From assembly GCA_002423025.1 (NCBI GenBank), contig DIUN01000029.1:1-19807 (forward strand): DNA of 19,807 nt, given 5' to 3'. This document shows, in pieces, positions 1 through 5,716 of the stretch. Within the stretch, counting starts at the first letter, position 1; every line of letters begins with the position of its first letter. The DNA comes from Sphingomonadales bacterium UBA6157 (GTDB taxonomy: Bacteria; Pseudomonadota; Alphaproteobacteria; Sphingomonadales; Sphingomonadaceae). The position numbers and the translations under genes are program-made. A model generated the notes under the pieces. That model had not been told where the DNA came from, ran no database searches, and saw only the letters and a list, made by a program, of their open reading frames with translations.

Positions 1-142
1 CCAGCACCTCGCCGGCATGAAGGACAGCAAGATCATCGTCGCCATCAACAAGGACGAGGAAGCCCCGATCTTCCAAGTCGCCGACCTCGGCCTGGTGGGT
101 GACCTGTTCACGCTGGTCCCGGAACTGACCGCCAAGCTGTAA
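1..142 (+). CDS. etfA: Electron transfer flavoprotein alpha subunit, C-terminal end (partial)
   Basis: Only the last 46 codons are inside the window, read from base 2 to the TAA at 140-142. The visible protein carries the conserved EtfA/FixB tail: a segment reading AGMKDSK, then IVAINKDEEAPIFQVAD, then GLVGDLF and a final VPEL. In the family this is part of the FAD-binding domain II. EtfA pairs with EtfB to carry electrons from acyl-CoA dehydrogenases to ETF-ubiquinone oxidoreductase, so it serves fatty-acid and amino-acid oxidation in the cytoplasm. The start and FAD-binding core lie upstream, and etfB is probably further upstream (inference from usual gene order). A strong terminator follows 15 bases after the stop, so it looks like the last gene of its operon. 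Identification is confident despite the short visible part. Confidence 0.93.
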   Translation, partial: QHLAGMKDSKIIVAINKDEEAPIFQVADLGLVGDLFTLVPELTAKL

Positions 143-156
143 GGCTTCGCGCTGAC

Positions 157-196
157 AAAAAGGGCCGTCATACCGGAAGGTGTGGCGGCCTTTTTT
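157..196 (+). terminator. Intrinsic terminator after etfA
   Basis: Bases 157-172 pair with 181-196 around an 8-base loop (CCGGAAGG). The core GGCCG/CGGCC stem is flanked by an A-run on the left and a run of six T on the right, so the stem ends directly in a T tract. The matching A-run means it may also work for minus-strand transcripts coming from the gene at 230-790. It marks the edge between etfA and the AT-rich region. Confidence 0.85.
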
Positions 197-229
197 GTGC
201 ACTCAAGCCTGAGAAGTGAAGTCGGAAAT

Positions 230-790
230 TTAAGCTGTATGCAGTATGATTACTTCATGAGGCCCCGTCGGCGGTCGGCCTAGGAAGTGGAGCGCGTTAA
301 GATAGCGGTGCCGCTGGTGTCCTTCGACAATCACAAAGCGTACGCCAAGATGCTCCTTGCCCGAGTTACGGACTCCATATGGAGTCGAGAGTACGACCAT
401 CGGGTAGTCCCAAGTGCCGGCATCGAGGGCAATTGCAGTCTGATGCCGATCATCGCCGCCTTGTCTCTGAAAAGTGTCGTAATCAAATTGAGGAGAAAGG
501 TCGCCGCCCCATGCACGATAAACTTTCGACAGCAAAGCAGCGCCCTCCCATTTTTCACGTTTCCATTGGAGGGTATCGAGAGGCAAAAAGCCAAATGGGG
601 AATGTGCCCAGTGACGATAAACCCACTGTTCGCACAGATCGGCCGGCAAATGCGACAATAGTCGGCGGTTTCTGTTCCACCAGATGTCAAATGGCTCTTT
701 GTCGAGAGTCGACTCTCCGCAAGGCCGGAAAATTTTAGGCCAGCAGAATTCTAATTTTCCGTCGAGATCTAAGCAACTTTTTTTCGTCAT
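230..790 (-). CDS. Orphan 186-residue protein with ParB/sulfiredoxin-like tail motif
   Basis: I do not recognise a named family. The protein reads as a genuine globular protein rather than a shadow frame. A Trp/Arg-rich N-terminal half has FDIWWNRNRRLLSHLP near residues 34-49, CEQWVYRHW at 53-61 and PFGFLPLD at 65-72. A second half has TAIALDAGTWDYP at 118-130, VVLSTPYGV at 132-140 and VIVEGHQRHRYLNAL at 153-167. The last motif resembles the P-I-x-V ... x-G-H-x-R-x-x-A-L pattern of ParB/sulfiredoxin-fold proteins; this is inference from motif shape only. The ATG at 788-790 lies in very AT-rich DNA. No strong ribosome-binding site is visible, only AAGAAAA. An upstream TTGACT could be a -35 box. 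Composition is lower in GC than the flanks. It is divergent to the zinc-ribbon gene at 957, suggesting one acquired module. Confidence 0.62.
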   Translation of the reverse strand: MTKKSCLDLDGKLEFCWPKIFRPCGESTLDKEPFDIWWNRNRRLLSHLPADLCEQWVYRHWAHSPFGFLPLDTLQWKREKWEGAALLSKVYRAWGGDLSPQFDYDTFQRQGGDDRHQTAIALDAGTWDYPMVVLSTPYGVRNSGKEHLGVRFVIVEGHQRHRYLNALHFLGRPPTGPHEVIILHTA

Positions 791-956
791 AATATTTCAT
801 ATTTTCTTTTTTTGATTAGTGAGTCAAAATATTACTGTTAAAAATTGGCATTTTATATAAAATTAGCGGCAGGACGAATATTCATTTTTGAAATAGCGTA
901 TATAATGCAATTTTTGCCATGTTATGCGTCATCACCTATCGAGAGTAGAACATACG
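791..956. promoter_or_regulatory. AT-rich divergent promoter region
   Basis: This stretch separates two divergent orphan genes and is extremely AT-rich; I count 12 G/C in the 60 bases 781-840. On the plus strand a perfect -10 hexamer TATAAT sits at 901-906 with only weak -35 candidates (TATTCA at 879-884, 16-base spacer). A transcript would start near 913, which favours the ATG at 957 over the one at 924. On the minus strand TTGACT is a 5/6 match to a -35 box, with AAATAT 17 bases further, very close to the start codon at 790. This leaves almost no leader, so the minus-strand promoter is uncertain. Confidence 0.5.
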
Positions 957-1268
957 ATGTTTGGAATTTTTTCAAAACTCCGCTGCCCTCAATGCGGCTT
1001 GTCGGCAAAGCACCTCTGCGATGATAAGGCCGACATTGAGCGTGGAGACCATAAAAAGTGGACTGATGACTTAATGAATCGCCCCGAGCTTCTAGAACAC
1101 AACAAAGAAATGAAAAAATTTAGAGATGAAACAAAATCATTCGTATGCATAAAATGCCATAATAATTTTACAGAAAAATCTTCAAAATTATGGAATAATG
1201 TTGCAAGAAAAATAGGAGAATCCGAGGCAATTTCAGAATATTTGGACGCATCTGGAATTAAAAAATAG
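957..1268 (+). CDS. Small zinc-ribbon orphan protein
   Basis: This is a 103-residue hypothetical protein. Two CxxC knuckles, C10-P-Q-C13 and C64-I-K-C67, frame a charged Lys/Glu-rich middle, the layout of a zinc ribbon that would hold one metal ion. Extra C21, H19 and H68 could also take part. No enzymatic motif, membrane segment or signal peptide is seen. I chose the ATG at 957 because it has GAGAG about 11 bases upstream and begins the zinc-ribbon sequence directly. An in-frame ATG at 924 would add 11 residues but sits too close to the predicted transcript start. Codon choice is strongly A/T-biased (20 G/C among bases 1081-1140), unlike the flanking chromosome, which points to horizontal transfer. 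The function is unknown; it may be nucleic-acid or protein binding. Confidence 0.6.
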   Translation: MFGIFSKLRCPQCGLSAKHLCDDKADIERGDHKKWTDDLMNRPELLEHNKEMKKFRDETKSFVCIKCHNNFTEKSSKLWNNVARKIGESEAISEYLDASGIKK

Positions 1269-1303
1269 TTTTTTGTAAACTTATTTTTATATTTTTATAT
1301 TTT

Positions 1304-1327
1304 AATCACAGCTAAACGTGATTTTAT
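1304..1327 (+). terminator. Weak hairpin terminator candidate after the zinc-ribbon gene
   Basis: AATCAC at 1304-1309 pairs with GTGATT at 1318-1323 across an 8-base loop, followed by a short T-rich tail. It sits 36 bases after the stop codon in AT-rich DNA. The stem is short and AT-rich, so it is only a candidate. Confidence 0.35.
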
Positions 1328-1411
1328 CCGAATTGATTAGTGATCGAGACTGGACGTAGCCAACCGCCGCGCTCAAGGGACGCAGCGGTCGTTTGGTACG
1401 ATTACGCAGAA

Positions 1412-1464
1412 AATGTATTAACAATGTACATTAAAAATTCGGTATGGTACGTGAGTTACCTCAC
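1412..1464 (+). promoter_or_regulatory. Candidate promoter and operator of the toxin-antitoxin operon
   Basis: Several symmetric elements stand just before the antitoxin start at 1484. AATGTACATT at 1423-1432 is a perfect 10-base palindrome, preceded by a half-copy AATGTA at 1412-1417. GTGAG at 1451-1455 and CTCAC at 1460-1464 form an inverted repeat with a 4-base spacer. TTAACA at 1418-1423 is a 5/6 match to a -35 box, and TATGGT at 1443-1448 is a possible -10, although the 19-base spacing is long. Ribbon-helix-helix antitoxins of this class usually bind such palindromes and repress their own operon. The assignment here is inference. Confidence 0.5.
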
Positions 1465-1483
1465 ATCGCGAAGAGACTGAACT

Positions 1484-1768
1484 ATGGCGACATCATTCGT
1501 GCGGGCAAAGTCCGACACCGCCGTCACGCTGCGGCTGCCGGCTGGCACGCGAGACCTGATCGACAGCGCGGCGGCCACGCTGGGCAAGTCACGGACCGAG
1601 TTCATGCTGGAGAGTGCGCGTCTGCATGCGCTGGATGTGTTGCTTGACCAGCGGGTGTTCACCCTTGATGCCGAGGCTGGCGAAAGCTTTGCGCGCGCGC
1701 TCGAAAACCCGCCGGCGCCGGTTGCCGCGCTGCGGGCGCTGATGGCCAGCAAAGCCCCATGGAAGTGA
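1484..1768 (+). CDS. DUF1778 ribbon-helix-helix antitoxin (TacA-like)
   Basis: The 94-residue protein has the TacA/DUF1778 layout. A ribbon-helix-helix DNA-binding fold spans about residues 12-45: TAVTLRLPAGTRDLIDSAA forms the strand and first helix, then GKSRTEFMLESA forms the second. A C-terminal tail (about 55-94) would wrap the partner toxin. It would neutralise the downstream acetyltransferase and repress the operon as a dimer or higher complex. The ATG at 1484 has AAGAGA seven bases upstream. The stop overlaps the toxin start by 10 bases, which implies translational coupling. Base composition is close to that of the host chromosome, unlike the AT-rich orphan genes before it. The family call is confident; the exact subgroup is not. 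Confidence 0.88.
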   Translation: MATSFVRAKSDTAVTLRLPAGTRDLIDSAAATLGKSRTEFMLESARLHALDVLLDQRVFTLDAEAGESFARALENPPAPVAALRALMASKAPWK

Positions 1769-2304
1769 CGCCGGCCGGCGGACACAAGCCAGCCTATGCC
1801 GCTCCAGCCCCGATCAGTGCCGAACACCGGCTGGACGGCTTCAGCTGTGGCAAGCCATCGCTCGATGAGTGGCTGGCCGTGCACGCACGCAAGAGCGAGG
1901 CGAAATCGGCCCGGACCTTCGTGGTGACAGCGCAGGCTGGCCCCGATGCCGGTCGGGTAGTCGCTTATTATGCCCTCGCCACCGGCAGCGTCGCCCGCGA
2001 GGAGGTACCGAAGAAAATCCGCCAGGGCCTGCCGAACCCGGTGCCGACCATGGTGCTGGCGCGCCTGGCCGTGGACCAGCAGCACAAAGGCAAGGGCCTC
2101 GGCCCGGCGCTGCTCAGGGACGCAATGCTCCGCGTGCTGGAAATCTCCCGCTCCGCCGGCGTCCGCGCGCTGCTCGTCCACGCCATTGATGACGACGCCG
2201 CCGGCTTCTACGCGCATTATGGCTTCCAGCCGTTCCCCGCAGGCGCGCGGACGATGTTCCTGCCCGTGGAAACGCTGGTGCAGTCACTCGCAACGCCCAC
2301 CTGA
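1759..2304 (+). CDS. GNAT acetyltransferase toxin (TacT-like)
   Basis: The 181-residue protein carries the TacT-type toxin signature near residues 23-56: H-x-L-x-x-F-x-C-G, then L-D-E-W-L, then a Lys/Ser-rich segment ending in FVV. The acetyl-CoA pyrophosphate-binding loop is Q108-H-K-G-K-G113-L-G. The catalytic tyrosine is probably Y151 in GFYAHYGF. Toxins of this family acetylate the amino group of aminoacyl-tRNAs and so stop translation; which tRNAs this one prefers cannot be read from sequence. The gene overlaps the upstream antitoxin by 10 bases, and the pair forms a complete type II module with no frameshift or missing motif. Such modules are common on accessory DNA, consistent with the surrounding region. 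Confidence 0.88.
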   Translation: MEVTPAGGHKPAYAAPAPISAEHRLDGFSCGKPSLDEWLAVHARKSEAKSARTFVVTAQAGPDAGRVVAYYALATGSVAREEVPKKIRQGLPNPVPTMVLARLAVDQQHKGKGLGPALLRDAMLRVLEISRSAGVRALLVHAIDDDAAGFYAHYGFQPFPAGARTMFLPVETLVQSLATPT

Positions 2305-2657
2305 TCCAAGATTGACCAAACGAACCAATTTGGTTATCGTGGCGAGCTTGCCGCTCCTTGACATCGCCAGACCGACATTCCGACCGCAGCCGAGAAAAAC
2401 ACGCGCAAGAGCGTGAGCTTGTAACCTTCCAAACCCTACACGTCGCACAGGGCCTGTGCCGCGAGCGCCCCGTGCACGGCCCGCCGACCACCTCCCGACA
2501 GCCCGGCCAGCGCCCGCGGCGCTCCGGCGCGCATCCCGCCCAGGCCCCGCCGAAACCCCGAAATGCCCCGTGATGCGGCATGGGCGGCGGCCGGACTCGA
2601 ACAATTGCAAATTTCGGGTTAGCCTAAATGACAGAGAGTGAATCGAGGGGGGAGCCA
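2305..2657. other. Gene-poor stretch after the toxin-antitoxin operon
   Basis: I see no convincing gene in these 353 bases; open frames on both strands have arginine/proline-rich, shadow-like composition. AACCAA at 2323-2328 and TTGGTT at 2330-2335 form a near-perfect palindrome 20 bases after the toxin stop; without a T tract it is an unlikely terminator. At 2581-2602 the minus strand resembles the T-loop and 3' arm of a tRNA (GTTCGAGTCCGGC and onward to CCA), but no matching T-stem or body precedes it. The last bases hold the ribosome-binding site GGGGGGAG of the next gene. Confidence 0.5.
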
Positions 2658-3122
2658 ATGCCCGTTCCATCACGCACGCTTCTGGCCGTGCTGGCCGTTG
2701 CCGCAACCATGGGCCAACCCGCCATGGCGCAGACCATGAGCGAACCGCCGCTCGCCACCGAGGCGAGCGACCCGTCCCTCAAATGGGGGCCATGCCCGGA
2801 GATTTTTGGCGCCGGCTGTGAAATTGCCGTGCTCCATGGTGATCCCGGCAAGCCCAATGCCGATATCTTCCTGCGCATCGCCGGCGGCAACACGCTGGCG
2901 GCACACACCCACACCTCCGCCGAGCGCATGGTGCTGGTGACAGGGCGGCTCGAGGTCAAATACCTGCGCGCACCCGCTGCAACGCTGCTGCCCGGCAGCT
3001 ATGCCTTTGGCCCCGCCGGCCTGCCGCACAAGGCCATGTGCCTGAGCAAGGCGCCCTGCACGCTGTTCATTGCCTTTGAAGGCCCGGTTGACGCGCTGGC
3101 CCATGCCGGCCCGCTGGACTGA
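2658..3122 (+). CDS. Periplasmic single-domain cupin protein
   Basis: The 154-residue protein begins with a clear signal peptide: MPVPSR, then a hydrophobic stretch LLAVLAVAATMG, and an A-M-A/Q cleavage site near residue 24-25. So it is probably exported to the periplasm. The mature part is a small cupin barrel. The first cupin motif is HTHTSAERMVLVTG, giving His, His and Glu metal ligands, and the second is PGSYAFGPAGLPHKA, giving the last His. The substrate is unknown; the family includes dioxygenases, isomerases and sugar-binding proteins. I chose the ATG at 2658 because the purine-rich GGGGGGAG lies directly upstream and the signal peptide starts there. An in-frame ATG at 2628 would put ten polar residues in front. 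It converges on argB with a 22-base gap and stands alone as a transcription unit. Confidence 0.78.
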   Translation: MPVPSRTLLAVLAVAATMGQPAMAQTMSEPPLATEASDPSLKWGPCPEIFGAGCEIAVLHGDPGKPNADIFLRIAGGNTLAAHTHTSAERMVLVTGRLEVKYLRAPAATLLPGSYAFGPAGLPHKAMCLSKAPCTLFIAFEGPVDALAHAGPLD

Positions 3123-3144
3123 ACCCAGCCAAGGCCTCGTAATT

Positions 3145-4053
3145 TCAGGCCCTTACCAGCGTGCCGACACCGCGCCGGGTGAAGATTTCCAGCAGCATCG
3201 CATGGCCAATCCGGCCATCGAGGATGACAGCGGCATCCACCCCGGCTTCCACCGCCGAGACGCAGGTTTCCAGCTTGGGGATCATGCCGCCGGTGATCGT
3301 GCCATCCGCCACCAGCTCGGCGATGTCCGCCGGCGTCAGGTCCGTGAGCAGCTGCTTGTCCTTGCTCAGCACGCCGGCCACATCGGTGAGCAGGAACAGC
3401 CGCGAGGCGCCCAGCGCGCCGGCGATGGCACCGGCCATGGTATCGGCGTTGATATTGTAGGTATGGCCATCATCCCCCACCGCCACCGGCGCGATCACCG
3501 GCACGATGCCGGCGGCGAGCAGCGTATCGATGATGGTGCGGTCCACCTCTTTAGGCTCGCCGACAAAGCCAAGGTCCACCACCTGCTCGATGGCGCTGCC
3601 CGGATCCCGCGTCGTGCGCTCCACCTTGGCGGCGCGGACGAGGCCGGCATCCTTGCCCGAGATGCCCGCCGCCTTGCCGCCGGCCTTGGCGATCCAGGCG
3701 ACAAGCTCCTTGTTGATCGAGCCGGCGAGGACCATTTCAGCCACCTGGGCCGTGGCTTCATCGGTCACGCGCAGGCCATCGACAAAGCGGCTCTCGATGC
3801 CGAGGCGCTTGAGCATGGAGCCGATCTGCGGGCCGCCACCGTGCACCACCACCGGCAGGATGCCGACAGCCTTGAGCAGCACGATATCCTCGGCAAAATC
3901 CTGCGCCAGCGCCGCATCACCCATGGCATGGCCGCCATATTTGACCACGAAGATCTTGCCGGCGTAGCGCTGCAGATAGGGCAGCGCCTCGATCAGCGTC
4001 TCCGTCTTGGCAATCATCTCCGGGTCTGGAGCATGGGAAATGGGGTTGCTCAT
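3145..4053 (-). CDS. argB: Acetylglutamate kinase
   Basis: ArgB phosphorylates N-acetyl-L-glutamate with ATP, the second step of arginine synthesis, in the cytoplasm. The 302-residue protein has normal length. Motifs are VVKYGGHAMG (36-45, nucleotide loop), HGGGPQI (71-77), R95, N201 and GGMIPK (255-260). An N-terminal helix segment (IAKTETLIEALPYLQRY, about 14-30) and the C-terminal HAMLLEIFTRRGVGT are features of the hexameric, arginine-inhibited class, so feedback control is likely. I prefer the ATG at 4053 because GGTGAG lies seven bases before it. A GTG at 4065 in the same frame overlaps the upstream dehydrogenase stop by four bases and would add four residues. It follows that dehydrogenase closely, so the two are probably co-transcribed. 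Confidence 0.95.
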   Translation of the reverse strand: MSNPISHAPDPEMIAKTETLIEALPYLQRYAGKIFVVKYGGHAMGDAALAQDFAEDIVLLKAVGILPVVVHGGGPQIGSMLKRLGIESRFVDGLRVTDEATAQVAEMVLAGSINKELVAWIAKAGGKAAGISGKDAGLVRAAKVERTTRDPGSAIEQVVDLGFVGEPKEVDRTIIDTLLAAGIVPVIAPVAVGDDGHTYNINADTMAGAIAGALGASRLFLLTDVAGVLSKDKQLLTDLTPADIAELVADGTITGGMIPKLETCVSAVEAGVDAAVILDGRIGHAMLLEIFTRRGVGTLVRA

Positions 4054-4061
4054 GGGCGTGC

Positions 4062-4931
4062 TCACCGGGTGGGGACCGGCTCGGGGCCGGAATAATCGTA
4101 AAAGCCGCGGCCGGATTTCTTGCCGTACCAGCCGGCCTCGACATATTTCACTAGCAGCGGCGCCGGGCGATATTTCGGGTCACCCGTCGCCTCCTGCATG
4201 ACGCGCATGATGCTGAGCAGCGTGTCCAGCCCGACGAAATCGGCCAGCGTCAGCGGCCCCATCGGGTGGTTGGCGCCCAGCTTGAGGCCGGCATCGATAT
4301 CCGCGACGCTGCCGACACCGTCGCCCAGCGCGAAGATCGCCTCGTTGAGCATGGGGCAGAGGATGCGGTTGACGATGAAGGCCGGGCTGTCTGCCGCCTC
4401 GATCGCGGTCTTGCCGATGCGGGTGGCAAAGGCGTGCATGGCGGCCTTGGTGGCAGTGGAGGTGGCGAGGCCGGGGATGATCTCCACCAGCGTCATCAGC
4501 GGCACGGGGTTGAAGAAGTGCAGCCCGGTGAAGCGCTCCGGACGGTCCGTAGCGGCGGCGAGCCGCGTGATCGAGATGGAGGAGGTGTTGGTGGCCAGCA
4601 GCGCACCAGGCTGGAGATGCCCGGCGAGGCCGGCGAAGATTTTGGCCTTGATGCCCTCGTTCTCGGTGGCAGCCTCTATGACGAGATCGCAGGCGGCGAA
4701 GGCGGCGTTGTCCGTGGTCAGCGCAATCCGCGCCAGCGCCGCATCGGCGTCCGCCTGGGTGACGGTGCCCTTGCTGACGCCGCGGCCAAGATTCTTGGCG
4801 ATGGTGGCGCGGGCAGCCTCGGCCCGGGCCATCTCCACGTCGGAGAGCACCACATCATAGCCGGCAAGCGCCGAGACATGGGCGATGCCATTGCCCATCA
4901 ACCCCGCGCCGATCACGCCAATGCTCTTCAC
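4062..4931 (-). CDS. 3-hydroxybutyryl-CoA dehydrogenase
   Basis: The 289-residue enzyme oxidises (S)-3-hydroxybutyryl-CoA to acetoacetyl-CoA with NAD(P), in short-chain fatty acid or butanoate/polyhydroxybutyrate metabolism. The N-terminal Rossmann fold shows GAGLMGNGIA at 8-17, with D31 at the end of the second strand. NTSS (115-118), H138 in GLHFFNPVP and E150 in LVEII form the active-site set, the His-Glu pair being catalytic in the family. The C-terminal helical domain has SPAFIVNRILCPMLNEA, NHPMGPLTLADFVGLD and the closing KKSGRGFYDY. The start is GTG at 4929-4931 with AGGAG seven bases upstream. The C-terminal end overlaps or abuts argB. It could be named hbd or paaH; the exact substrate range is not decided by sequence. 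Confidence 0.93.
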   Translation of the reverse strand: MKSIGVIGAGLMGNGIAHVSALAGYDVVLSDVEMARAEAARATIAKNLGRGVSKGTVTQADADAALARIALTTDNAAFAACDLVIEAATENEGIKAKIFAGLAGHLQPGALLATNTSSISITRLAAATDRPERFTGLHFFNPVPLMTLVEIIPGLATSTATKAAMHAFATRIGKTAIEAADSPAFIVNRILCPMLNEAIFALGDGVGSVADIDAGLKLGANHPMGPLTLADFVGLDTLLSIMRVMQEATGDPKYRPAPLLVKYVEAGWYGKKSGRGFYDYSGPEPVPTR

Positions 4932-4987
4932 AATTCGTCTCCTCGTCTCGTGGCATAGCCTTTAGCGTGGCTGGCGGAGGCGGCAAG

Positions 4988-5018
4988 CGCCGGCTTCAGC
5001 AATTGCCGGAAGCCGGCG
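4988..5018. repeat. 10-bp inverted repeat between hbd-like gene and yggT
   Basis: CGCCGGCTTC at 4988-4997 and GAAGCCGGCG at 5009-5018 are perfect inverted arms around an 11-base spacer. The element lies in the 132-base gap between two divergent transcription units, where promoters must sit. No T tract follows on either strand, so an operator or a leader hairpin is more likely than a terminator. Its role is not known. Confidence 0.5.
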
Positions 5019-5063
5019 AGGCGGCTAGAGCCTGAACGGCAACCGCAACAGCGAAAGCAGCAC

Positions 5064-5366
5064 ATGAATACCCTCATCGTGATCGTGGGCATCGTCACCA
5101 TGGCGCTCCAGTGGCTCATCTGGGGCCTGGTGATCTGGGCCGTGCTGTCCTGGCTGATCGCGTTCAATGTCGTGAACATGCAGAACCGCTTCGTGCGCGG
5201 GCTGGTGACAGCGCTGGACCGGCTGTTCGAGCCGCTGCTCCGCCCCATCCGCCGCATCCTGCCAGACATGGGCGGGATCGACCTTTCCCCCATGGTGCTG
5301 ATTTTACTGATCATCCTTGTGCAGCGCGCGCTGCCGGCCATCCTGCTCGATACAGGCATGATGTGA
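5064..5366 (+). CDS. YggT family membrane protein
   Basis: This 100-residue integral inner-membrane protein of the YggT/CCB3 family has two hydrophobic segments, at about 4-34 and 72-95. Between them is the family's conserved loop: NRFVRGLVTALDRLFEPLLRPIRRILP, ending in the conserved PDMGGIDLSP. The role in bacteria is poorly defined; relatives are linked to osmotic tolerance, cell shape or cytochrome assembly in plastids. Only a weak ribosome-binding site (GAAAG) precedes the ATG at 5064. The stop overlaps the start of the next gene by four bases (GTGA), so it heads a tight operon with the DUF167 gene, folD and marC. Confidence 0.9.
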   Translation: MNTLIVIVGIVTMALQWLIWGLVIWAVLSWLIAFNVVNMQNRFVRGLVTALDRLFEPLLRPIRRILPDMGGIDLSPMVLILLIILVQRALPAILLDTGMM

Positions 5367-5716
5367 GCCTCTCCCAGGCCGCACCGCGCCCCTGGTCCCC
5401 CGTGACGGGCGGTGTGCGGCTTGTGGTGCGCGTTACCCCGCGCGGCGGCCGCGATGCGGTGATGGGCCTGGGCGTCGATGCCGATGAAAAGCCGCACCTC
5501 AAGCTGCGCGTGGCAGCGCCGCCGGTGGATGGCGATGCCAATGAGGCCGTGGAGAAACTGCTGGCCAAGTGGCTCGGCGTGGCGAAAACCGCCGTGGATG
5601 TCGTCTCCGGGCAAACGGCCCGGCTGAAGACCGTGAAGATAGATGGTGACCCGGTGCAGCTGCTGCGGCGCTGCCAGGCGCTGCTGCCCGAAGAGAGTGA
5701 TGGACCCCCCGCATGA
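5363..5716 (+). CDS. DUF167 (YggU) family protein
   Basis: The 117-residue protein matches the DUF167/YggU family. VRLVVRVTPRGGRDAV occurs near residues 18-33, then LKLRVAAPPVDGDANEAVEKLLAKWL in the centre. The closing part has V-x-V-V-S-G-Q-T-A-R-L-K followed by a short strand and helix. Family members are small basic alpha/beta proteins with no settled function. I chose the GTG at 5363-5365, which overlaps the yggT stop by four bases. No ATG is available between this point and the conserved domain. The longer frame upstream is only a shadow of yggT. The stop overlaps the folD start as ATGA. Confidence 0.88.
   Translation: MSLSQAAPRPWSPVTGGVRLVVRVTPRGGRDAVMGLGVDADEKPHLKLRVAAPPVDGDANEAVEKLLAKWLGVAKTAVDVVSGQTARLKTVKIDGDPVQLLRRCQALLPEESDGPPA

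Noticed and set aside
287..738. Plus-strand open frames opposite the 186-residue orphan gene
   Set aside because: Their products lack the internal motif structure seen in the minus-strand protein and have no clear ribosome-binding site.
924..956. Upstream ATG as start of the zinc-ribbon gene
   Set aside because: It lies about 11 bases from the predicted transcript start and has no ribosome-binding site; the ATG at 957 is better placed.
2581..2602. A tRNA gene on the minus strand
   Set aside because: Only a T-loop-like and 3'-end-like stretch exists. No paired T-stem, anticodon arm, D-arm or acceptor partner is found upstream, so it was kept only as a possible scrap.
2114..2706. Possible minus-strand genes across the toxin end and the gene-poor gap
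   Set aside because: Arg/Cys/Ser-rich products of the kind that GC-rich DNA gives by chance; they overlap the toxin gene and have no convincing start.
3070..4095. A 341-codon plus-strand frame opposite argB
   Set aside because: His/Arg/Asp-rich product with no domain; argB is complete on the other strand.
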